A model generated the notes under the pieces. It ran no database searches and was not told the DNA's origin. It saw only the letters and a program-made list of their open reading frames with translations. Below, in pieces: positions 1-5,942 of a stretch of 13,009 nt of DNA (positions are counted from its first letter, which is position 1; the number at the start of each line of letters is the position of its first letter). The DNA comes from Melioribacteraceae bacterium (GTDB taxonomy: Bacteria; Bacteroidota; Ignavibacteria; Ignavibacteriales; Melioribacteraceae). Position numbers and translations under genes: made by a program. The DNA is taken from the NCBI GenBank assembly GCA_027036655.1, contig JALWEC010000198.1, positions 1 to 13,009 on the forward strand. Direction: 5' to 3'.

Positions 1-271
1 CGGCATGTTTTACAAGAAGCGAATCTTCAAGGATTTCTTCTTCAATATTAAACTTCATATAAGCGAGATTTCTTTTTTTATATTCTTTCCCATCCTTGTC
101 CAAGAGTTCTTCCAACGGAATTTTACGGGCAATATTTTCAAGCTCCCCTTTTGCAAGGTTCTTTTCGCGTAAATCGATAATATGAAATTTTATCCCTCTT
201 TCCTTAAAGAAACGGATAGCTTTTTTTGTATCGTTATTTTTTAATGTTCCGAAAATTTGAATGTTTGGCAT
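1..271 (-). CDS. ArsC/Spx-like thioredoxin-fold protein, catalytic Cys absent (partial, C-terminus off window)
   Basis: The first 90 residues are visible; the gene runs off the left edge. It starts MPNIQIFGTLKNNDTKKA and continues with a KERGIKFHIIDLREK segment, the beta-alpha-beta opening of the ArsC/Spx/YffB family (arsenate-reductase-like, thioredoxin fold). Close relatives, as I remember them, read GTKKCNDTKKA. Here the position of the catalytic cysteine is Asn10 or so (codons TTA AAA AAT AAC GAT read directly), and there is no Cys in the visible part. It is therefore unlikely to be a working arsenate reductase; a redox-dead or binding role is inference. The ATG at 269-271 is preceded by a weak CAGG-type ribosome binding site. 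It lies just downstream of the serC terminator, so expression needs read-through or a promoter of its own. Confidence 0.8.
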   Translation of the reverse strand, partial: MPNIQIFGTLKNNDTKKAIRFFKERGIKFHIIDLREKNLAKGELENIARKIPLEELLDKDGKEYKKRNLAYMKFNIEEEILEDSLLVKHA

Positions 272-285
272 TTTTCAACCTGAAT

Positions 286-315
286 AAAAAAGGCAATCCT
301 AAAAAGATTGCCTTT
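286..315 (-). terminator. Intrinsic terminator after serC
   Basis: A perfect 10-bp inverted repeat, AAAGGCAATC at 289-298 and GATTGCCTTT at 306-315, encloses a 7-base loop. Read on the minus strand, the hairpin is followed by a run of T (complement of 286-291), the classic rho-independent form. It sits 13 bases after the serC stop and ends about 15 bases before the start of the ArsC-like gene. Confidence 0.85.
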
Positions 316-328
316 AAAATATATTATG

Positions 329-1414
329 TTAATTATTCTTTTTGAATTTGTCCATAAAATCCACAAATGCGTTAACGCCTTCAACGGGGAAAGCATTGTA
401 GATTGACGCCCTGAGACCGCCGACCGAACGATGACCTTTAACGCCGACAAAACCGTTTTCGGCGGCTTCGGCGATAAACTTCTTTTCCAAATCTTCATTC
501 GGCATACGGAACGTAACGTTCATCAACGAACGGTCTTCCTTGTTTACCGTGCCGCGGTAATATCCGTCGCTGTTGTCTATTGCATCGTAAAGAATGCCGG
601 CTTTTTCCAAATTGCGTTTGTACATTGCATCGAGTCCGCCGTTATTCAACAGCCATTTGTAAACCAAGCCGATCATATAAATTCCCCAAGTATTGGGAGT
701 GTTATAAAGAGAAGCTTTTGCCGTGTGCGTTGTGTAGTTTAAATATGTATGGAGTTCATCCGAAGAACGGGAAAGCATATCGTCTCTGATAATCACAAGA
801 GTAACTCCGGAGGGTCCCATATTTTTTTGAGCGCCTGCATAAATGAGGGCGTATTTTGAAACATCGATTTTTTTGTGAAGCATATCCGATGAAGTATCGC
901 ACACAAGGGGAACATTCCCGACTTCCGGTTCGGTTTTGAACTCTGTTCCGAAAATTGTATTGTTTGATGTGAAGTGAACGTAGGAGGCTTCCGGATCGAG
1001 TTTAAGTTCATCCTGTTTAGGGATTCTTGTAAAATTATCATCTTCGGTAGATGCCGCGATGTTAACGCTCCCGACTCTCTTTGCTTCTTTGACCGCTTTT
1101 TTCGACCAGGAACCGGTTACGATATAATCGGCTTTGTTCGCCGGAGGCATAAGATTCAAAGGGACCATTGAAAATTGAAGCGTTGCTCCGCCCTGTAGGA
1201 ATAGTATGTGATAGTTGTCGGGGATTTCAAGCAAAGTTTTTAAGTCGGCTTTTGCTTCATTGATAATTTTATCAAATTCTTTAGAGCGGTGGCTCATTTC
1301 CATTACCGACATTCCCGCTCCCGGATAAATCATGAAGTCCTTCTGTGCCTGTTCCAAGACATCTTCGGGAAGGACCGCCGGACCGGCATTAAAATTATAA
1401 ACGCGTTTTTCCAT
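329..1414 (-). CDS. serC: Phosphoserine aminotransferase
   Basis: This PLP-dependent enzyme transfers the amino group of glutamate to 3-phosphohydroxypyruvate, giving O-phosphoserine (second step of serine synthesis); family members also act in pyridoxal phosphate synthesis. It acts in the cytoplasm. The 361-residue length is usual for SerC. The sequence opens with the family signature YNFNAGPAVLPEDVL, has the phosphate-cup segment FLQGGATLQFS near residues 72-82, and has the Schiff-base lysine at about K197 in YAGAQKNMGPSG. The C-terminal GHRSVGGLRASIYNA segment, which binds substrate phosphate, is also present. The start is supported by GAGGT (complement of 1421-1425) six to seven bases upstream. 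It follows the DUF1015 gene by 12 bases, its ribosome binding site lies right at that junction, and it is closed by the terminator at 286-315. Neither serA nor serB is in the window. Confidence 0.97.
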   Translation of the reverse strand: MEKRVYNFNAGPAVLPEDVLEQAQKDFMIYPGAGMSVMEMSHRSKEFDKIINEAKADLKTLLEIPDNYHILFLQGGATLQFSMVPLNLMPPANKADYIVTGSWSKKAVKEAKRVGSVNIAASTEDDNFTRIPKQDELKLDPEASYVHFTSNNTIFGTEFKTEPEVGNVPLVCDTSSDMLHKKIDVSKYALIYAGAQKNMGPSGVTLVIIRDDMLSRSSDELHTYLNYTTHTAKASLYNTPNTWGIYMIGLVYKWLLNNGGLDAMYKRNLEKAGILYDAIDNSDGYYRGTVNKEDRSLMNVTFRMPNEDLEKKFIAEAAENGFVGVKGHRSVGGLRASIYNAFPVEGVNAFVDFMDKFKKNN

Positions 1415-1426
1415 TTTTGTACCTCG

Positions 1427-2662
1427 CTAAATTTCATGAATTAATAAACCGTCTCTTAACTTCGGTTCGAACCAAGTCGATTTGGGCGGCATTGTTTCTC
1501 CTGCATTGGAGATGTTGATTAAATCGTCAACGGAAACGGGGAACATGGAGAAAGCGACTTTGGCTTTGCCGCTGTCAACTAATCTTTCCAATTCTTCGGT
1601 TCCTCTTATTCCGCCGATAAAATCAATTCTGTTGTCCGTTCTCGGATCTCCGATGCCAAGGACAGGATGAAGCAAATATTCTTGAAGAATACTGACGTCC
1701 AAATTCCCTCCGACGGTATCGGCTTTTTTCACATTTTCATTCGGAGTAAGGGAATACCATTTTCCGGATAAATACATTTTAATATTTCTAACGCTGTGAG
1801 GCGTCGGTGAATCCGTATCCGAAACGACAAAGTTTTCGGATACTTTCTTTAGAAACTCTTCTTCCGAATTGCCGAACAAATCAAAAACCACTCTGTTGTA
1901 AGGAAGAATTTTAAGCTGTTCCGCAGGAAACAGAACGGCGATAAAGTAGTTGTATTCTTCGTCTCCGGTGTGGTTGGAATTTTCCTTCATCATTACTTTT
2001 TGCGCTCGACTTGCGCTTGCTGCGCGGTGATGTCCGTCCGCAATATAAAGATGTTCCACATTTTCGATTTCATAAATAATTACGTCGTTTAATTCTTCCG
2101 GCATAATCCAAACCGTGTGGCGGATTCCGTCCGGAGCCGTGAAATCATATTCCGGTTCATTTTGGGAAATAACTTCGTTAACAACTTTGTTAACTTCGTC
2201 AACTCCTTTGTATGTAAGAAAAACCACTCCGGTCTGAGCGCGGGTGGTAACTATGTGGTTTGTTCTGTCGTCTTCTTTGGCTTTGCGGGTTTTCTCATGT
2301 TTCATGATAACGTCGTTGTCATAATCCTTAACGGAAAATGTCGCCGTTATTCCGATTTGCGAATGCTCGCCCATTATCTGTCTGTACAAATAAAATCTCG
2401 GATTCTCATCCTGAAGCAAAGGAGCTTCTTTTTTTAATCTCAAGTAGTTTTCTTTTGCTTTCTGATAAACTTCAGGGGAGTAAGGATTAACTTCGTCAGG
2501 CAACTCGATTTCCGACCGCGTAACCCGAAGAAAGTTTAATATATTTCCCTCGGCTTCTTTTTTAGCTTCTTCGCGATTTACTACGTCGTAGGGAACGCTG
2601 GCAACCTTACTGACAACGCTTTTTTCCGGTCTAACTGCATTAAAAGGTCTGATAACCGCCAT
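1427..2662 (-). CDS. DUF1015 family protein linked to serine synthesis
   Basis: The protein is 411 residues, the usual length of the DUF1015 family, and starts with the family's MAVIRPFNAVRPEK / VASVPYDVVNREEA signature. Other conserved segments are the KHEKT..K..DR..H region (about residues 125-140) and the YIADGHHRAASA motif with D209-G-H-H-R213. That motif resembles the G-x-H-R loop of the ParB/sulfiredoxin fold, to which the free serine kinases SerK and SbnI belong. The likeness is my inference, not an established activity for this protein. No signal peptide or membrane segment is seen, so it is probably cytoplasmic. The start has GAGGAT (complement of 2668-2673) five bases upstream. It lies between a response regulator gene and serC with short gaps. 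DUF1015 genes often stand beside serC/serA in the Bacteroidota group, so a role in serine or phosphoserine metabolism is likely but unproven. Confidence 0.88.
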   Translation of the reverse strand: MAVIRPFNAVRPEKSVVSKVASVPYDVVNREEAKKEAEGNILNFLRVTRSEIELPDEVNPYSPEVYQKAKENYLRLKKEAPLLQDENPRFYLYRQIMGEHSQIGITATFSVKDYDNDVIMKHEKTRKAKEDDRTNHIVTTRAQTGVVFLTYKGVDEVNKVVNEVISQNEPEYDFTAPDGIRHTVWIMPEELNDVIIYEIENVEHLYIADGHHRAASASRAQKVMMKENSNHTGDEEYNYFIAVLFPAEQLKILPYNRVVFDLFGNSEEEFLKKVSENFVVSDTDSPTPHSVRNIKMYLSGKWYSLTPNENVKKADTVGGNLDVSILQEYLLHPVLGIGDPRTDNRIDFIGGIRGTEELERLVDSGKAKVAFSMFPVSVDDLINISNAGETMPPKSTWFEPKLRDGLLIHEI

Positions 2663-2706
2663 TTTTTATCCTCATCAAATTAATTGGTTTGCAAAAAATA
2701 GTGTAA

Positions 2707-3486
2707 TTATTTTTGGAACATAGATACGGCTTTATCCTTTGAAATAATATAATCAAAAAGAGATTTATCGGAACTTGTAATACTGCCTAACTCCTGCTTG
2801 ATGTAATAAAGCTCAAGTTTAGGCATTTGATTCTTAAAAGTCTGAATTTTTTGAGCAAAAAGTTTTTCATTTAGCAGATGAATATTTTCGCCTACAATTA
2901 TCTTATTCGGCTTATATTTTACAAAAAGCTTTAATCCTTCGGCGCCGTTATCGGTATCAAGAACGTAATAACCTAATCTGGTTAAACTTTCCTTTAAATT
3001 CCTTCTTAATTTCTCATCGGATAAAACAAGCAAAAATTTCTCGACGGAAGGGTCAATGTTGGAGTCGGCTTCGTTTTCCGAAGTTTCCATCAGCTTTCTT
3101 TTCTGGATTCTCTTCCGTACGATTTCAAAAAGTTCTTTTAAGCGGATAAATGTTTGTTCGTATAATAAAGGTTTCAGCATATAATCGACTACGCCCATTG
3201 ACATGACTTTTGCGACTGTTTCTTTTTCGCTGACTGCGGTTAGTACGATTACTTCCAAGTTCTTAAATTTGTCGTCTTGTCTTAATGCGTTAAGCGTTTC
3301 AACGCCATCCATTACCGGCATTGTAATATCAAGAAGCATAACTTCGGCGTCAAACTCTTTCAATTTAGATAGAGCGTCAGCTCCGTCTTTCGCCGTTTCA
3401 ACAGTGCACGAAAACTTTTTCGATAAAAGTCTTTCGAGAAACAACCTGACGTTCGGGTCATCATCAACAACCAAAACTCTAAACAT
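2707..3486 (-). CDS. Response regulator with an intact and a degenerate receiver domain
   Basis: This is a 259-residue two-component response regulator without a DNA-binding domain. Residues 1-120 form a complete receiver: the acidic cluster D8-D9, phosphoacceptor D53 in LLDITMPVMDG, T83 in VIVLTA, and K105 in YMLKP. A basic helix (residues 120-135, rich in K/R) and an acidic linker follow. Residues 149-250 look like a second receiver (FLLVLSDEKLRRNLKESL start, GYYVLDTDNGAEGLKLF helix), but the acidic pair has become S-D and the phosphoacceptor position is Gly (IIVGEN), so it should not be phosphorylated. The output is probably protein-protein interaction. The start has GAGGAT (complement of 3489-3494) two to three bases upstream. 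A 44-base gap without terminator leads into the DUF1015 gene, so co-transcription with serC is plausible. No histidine kinase is present in the window. Confidence 0.93.
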   Translation of the reverse strand: MFRVLVVDDDPNVRLFLERLLSKKFSCTVETAKDGADALSKLKEFDAEVMLLDITMPVMDGVETLNALRQDDKFKNLEVIVLTAVSEKETVAKVMSMGVVDYMLKPLLYEQTFIRLKELFEIVRKRIQKRKLMETSENEADSNIDPSVEKFLLVLSDEKLRRNLKESLTRLGYYVLDTDNGAEGLKLFVKYKPNKIIVGENIHLLNEKLFAQKIQTFKNQMPKLELYYIKQELGSITSSDKSLFDYIISKDKAVSMFQK

Positions 3487-3570
3487 ATATCCTCAAAAAT
3501 TTATATTTAAAATCGATATTAAATTGAACATTAAAAATAAGAAAAAAAAATCAATTTTAATTTAAATTAT

Positions 3571-3740
3571 AAAAACCTTTGCATAACCAAATTTATTTGT
3601 CATTCCGATACTCCGCCAAGGCGGGGCGGGAGAAAAATCTCAAAGCCGGTAATTATATCGAATTTATAGATATTTCGGACGGCTTACACCTTCTCCGTGG
3701 CAAATTCAATATGACAATTATAGGTTCCGCAAAGGTTTAT
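3571..3740. repeat. MITE/REP-like element with long imperfect inverted ends
   Basis: The ends are inverted copies of each other. AAACCTTTGC at 3573-3582 pairs with GCAAAGGTTT at 3729-3738. TTGTCAT at 3597-3603 pairs with ATGACAA at 3711-3717, and the bases between are partly matched, giving about 33 bp of imperfect terminal inverted repeat. Inside are a G+C-rich palindrome CCGCCAAGGCGG (about 3613-3624) and a central hairpin AAGCCG (3643-3648) / CGGCTT (3680-3685), with ATATC/GATAT nested in it. There is no coding potential. A TGTCATTCCGA-type end recalls dispersed palindromic repeats common in this bacterial group (memory, not a search). It separates two minus-strand genes. Confidence 0.6.
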
Positions 3741-3779
3741 GTTAAATAATTTTGGTAGAATATTTTGAAAAGAATAAAA

Positions 3780-4031
3780 TCAGTTTATCCCTAGAAGTCT
3801 GTTTATCTTCGGTTTGTCAAAACCAACAATCGGACGATTGTTTATTAAAATAACGGGTACGCCGGTTTGTCCCGTCCGTCTCTGCATATCTCTTGCGGCT
3901 CGCTGATCCCGGGAAACGTCAACGTCCGTAAACTTAATTCTCTTTTCTCTAAAATATCTTTTTGCCGCATTGCAAAAACTGCATGTTGGTGTAGTAAAAA
4001 TAATCACTTTCGGTTGTGATTTAGTCGCCAT
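3780..4031 (-). CDS. Glutaredoxin/NrdH-like thiol-disulfide protein
   Basis: This 83-residue single-domain thioredoxin-fold protein has the size of glutaredoxins and NrdH-redoxins. The N-terminal strand KVIIFTTPTCSFC carries the dithiol active site C17-S-F-C20. T56-G-V-P59-V is the cis-proline loop, and IVGFDKPKINRLL near the C-terminus is the usual glutaredoxin end, with a G-F-D glutathione/partner-binding turn. It should reduce protein disulfides in the cytoplasm; the donor (glutathione, thioredoxin reductase or another thiol) cannot be told from sequence. The start at 4031 is supported by GGAG (complement of 4037-4040) five bases upstream. It is read divergently from the GH9 gene across a 123-base A+T-rich region and stands alone, with the inverted-repeat element after its stop. 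Confidence 0.9.
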   Translation of the reverse strand: MATKSQPKVIIFTTPTCSFCNAAKRYFREKRIKFTDVDVSRDQRAARDMQRRTGQTGVPVILINNRPIVGFDKPKINRLLGIN

Positions 4032-4092
4032 AAATTCTCCGTATTTTTTTGCAAATTAGATTCTTAAAATTAAAAAGAGTTTCAAAATTGGT

Positions 4093-4121
4093 TTGAAATT
4101 TAATTTTTTTTAGATTACTAT
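4093..4121 (+). promoter_or_regulatory. Candidate sigma-70-type promoter for the GH9 gene
   Basis: TTGAAA (4093-4098, one mismatch to TTGACA) is separated by 17 bases from TACTAT (4116-4121, two mismatches to TATAAT). It lies 33 bases before the GH9 start, in the divergent intergenic region. The region is very A+T-rich, so chance matches are easy. Confidence 0.4.
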
Positions 4122-4154
4122 CAAAATTAAAACAAATTGAGTATAGAGTAAAAA

Positions 4155-5801
4155 ATGTCCTATAAGATATTGCTGTTTTTGTTTTTGGCTGTCGGTTGCA
4201 GCGGAGCTCAAAAAGGGGGAGAGGATGATATTTTTATCAGGGTTAATCAAGCTGGGTTTAAGCCCGGAGATATAAAGACAGCCATTGTTTTTACCGATAG
4301 CGATTTATCAGGCGCAAAATTTTTTGTTATTGATAAAATCGCGGACGCGCCGGTTTTTACCGATAGGATAAAAAAACTTAATACTAAGTTCGGAGATTTT
4401 AAATTTTCTTATGAAATCGATTTTACGGACGTAAAGGACGAGGGAAAATATTATATTAAAATTAAGGATTCCGTTTCACCACAATTTTCAATTAACAATA
4501 AAGTTTATTACGGTTTAACCGCCGATTTGCTTAAGTTCTTTTCGGTTCAACGCTGTGGTTACACCGAGCCGTTTATGCATAAAGTTTGTCATATCGCGGA
4601 TGTAACATCGATAAGGATCGGAGCCGACACGCTGAAGAAAACGCACGACGCAACCGGCGGCTGGCATGACGCCGGCGATTACGGAAAATTTCTGAACACC
4701 ACTGCGTTTTCGACTTATATGCTGCTTGCCTCTTATGAATTTGCGCCGGAAAAATTCTGCATGGATAACAACAACAATAATGTCTCCGATTTGCTTGAAG
4801 AAGCTAAAATCGGTTTGGATTGGCTTTTGAGAGCCGACTACGAGAACAAAGCGTTTATCACGCAGGTACAGGATGAAAAAGATAAAACGGTCGGGTGGCG
4901 CATGCCTTCGGCTGATCCGCTCGGATTTAACCGCCCCGGTTTTGTGGGAATCGGAAAAAACTTAATTGGCGTTTATGTTGCGGCCTTGTCTATTGGTTCC
5001 AGAATTTGGGATAAAACACTTAGATACAAATCTTATTCCGATAGGTTAAAAGAGACTGCTATTCATTTTTACGCTATGAAAGATGACGTTCCTGATATTG
5101 ATTCAAGTGGGACCGGATATTACAGAGATGCCGATTTTAACGGGAAACTGGCTCTTGCCGCAATTGAACTTTATCAAACTACGGGCGAAAGCAACTATCT
5201 TGACGATGCAAAAAAATACGCTGAAATTGCCGGCTCCGAAAGCTGGTGGGGCTGGGGAAATATGGCGGCTTTCGCGGATTATAAAATTGCCCGCTATGAT
5301 TCTTCGTTTACCGATTTGCTAAGAAAAAGCCTGGAGCATTACAAAGAGCATTCGGAGAAGCGGACTTTCGGCGAAGGGGTCGATTTATATTGGGGAAGCA
5401 ACATGACTTTGCTCGGTGTTTCTTTAACAAATCTTTTATATAAAAGATTAACCGGAGACAACTCGTTTGCCAAACTTGCAAGAATTCATGAAGATTATGT
5501 ACTCGGAAGAAATCAATGGGGAGTCAGTTTTATTTGTTGTCATGGCGAACGTTACGCCGCGCATCTTCATCATCAAATCGGTTTTTTCAATAACGGAAAA
5601 CTTCCGGGCGGATTTGCCGGGGGACCCGTTATGAAATCCGTTTACGGTAATTTGGAGTTGAAGTATAAAACGCTCGATTCTTTTTTGAAGTTTCAGACGA
5701 AAGATGCTTATTACAGAGATGATTTCGTTGATTATATTACTAACGAGCCTACTATCTCCGGAAATGCGACGGCGATTTTTGTATTCGGGAATTTGAAATA
5801 A
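4155..5801 (+). CDS. Glycoside hydrolase family 9 lipoprotein with N-terminal Ig-like domain
   Basis: This is a 548-residue predicted lipoprotein. Residues 1-15 form a short signal ending in an A-V-G-C15 lipobox. Residues 26-115 (IFIRVNQAGFKPGDIKTAIV onward) match the Ig-like CelD_N domain. Residues 120-548 are an (alpha/alpha)6 GH9 catalytic domain. GGWHDAGDYGK holds the Asp pair D172/D175 (base and helper in this inverting family), and E531 in TNEPTISGNA is the expected acid. Family members cut beta-1,4-glucans; some act on glucosamine oligomers. An odd point is that the usual P-x-H-H-R substrate loop reads H472-H473-Q474, with two Cys in ICCHG nearby, so specificity may differ from standard endoglucanases. 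It should sit on a membrane facing the periplasm or the outside. The ribosome binding site is weak. It stands just upstream of the polysaccharide locus but has its own promoter candidate. Confidence 0.93.
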   Translation: MSYKILLFLFLAVGCSGAQKGGEDDIFIRVNQAGFKPGDIKTAIVFTDSDLSGAKFFVIDKIADAPVFTDRIKKLNTKFGDFKFSYEIDFTDVKDEGKYYIKIKDSVSPQFSINNKVYYGLTADLLKFFSVQRCGYTEPFMHKVCHIADVTSIRIGADTLKKTHDATGGWHDAGDYGKFLNTTAFSTYMLLASYEFAPEKFCMDNNNNNVSDLLEEAKIGLDWLLRADYENKAFITQVQDEKDKTVGWRMPSADPLGFNRPGFVGIGKNLIGVYVAALSIGSRIWDKTLRYKSYSDRLKETAIHFYAMKDDVPDIDSSGTGYYRDADFNGKLALAAIELYQTTGESNYLDDAKKYAEIAGSESWWGWGNMAAFADYKIARYDSSFTDLLRKSLEHYKEHSEKRTFGEGVDLYWGSNMTLLGVSLTNLLYKRLTGDNSFAKLARIHEDYVLGRNQWGVSFICCHGERYAAHLHHQIGFFNNGKLPGGFAGGPVMKSVYGNLELKYKTLDSFLKFQTKDAYYRDDFVDYITNEPTISGNATAIFVFGNLK

Positions 5802-5802
5802 C

Positions 5803-5879
5803 GTGTACCAAAATGAAGCAATCGGTAAAACCGGACAAATAATTTTATTGAAATGATACATTTTGCCAAAAATATACAC
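5803..5879 (+). other. Structured spacer, possible weak terminator after the GH9 gene
   Basis: This spacer contains CGGT/ACCG arms around a 3-base loop (5823-5833), an inverted pair CAAAATG (about 5809-5815) / CATTTTG (about 5859-5865), and outer GTGTA/TACAC arms at the two ends. Stems are short and no strong T-run follows, so termination is uncertain. No ORF is evident here, and I could not assign a convincing promoter for the gene at 5943 in the rest of the gap. Confidence 0.3.
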
Positions 5880-5942
5880 GATATTGAATCTTTTTATGGC
5901 ATATTAATTGTTTATGAAGATTAAAATTTATAGGGAAAAATA

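Noticed and set aside
241..498. An 85-codon minus-strand frame spanning the serC end and the ArsC-like start.
   Set aside because: It crosses the serC terminator and is out of frame with both clear genes; its composition is unlike a real protein.
2117..2437. A 106-codon plus-strand frame inside the DUF1015 gene.
   Set aside because: It is antisense to conserved DUF1015 motifs and has no family features.
3487..3570. A minus-strand promoter for the response regulator (TATAAA-like box with a TTCAAT box 17 bases before it).
   Set aside because: The -35 match is poor and the region is so A+T-rich that such boxes arise by chance.
4768..4788. An AAC/AAT run in the GH9 gene as a microsatellite of interest.
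   Set aside because: It encodes an Asn-rich turn where GH9 enzymes usually have a D-G-N-G loop, so it is ordinary coding sequence.
5448..5879. A 143-codon open frame on the minus strand over the end of the GH9 gene.
   Set aside because: It lies opposite conserved GH9 catalytic sequence, has no recognisable domain and no good ribosome binding site, so it is a shadow of the real gene.
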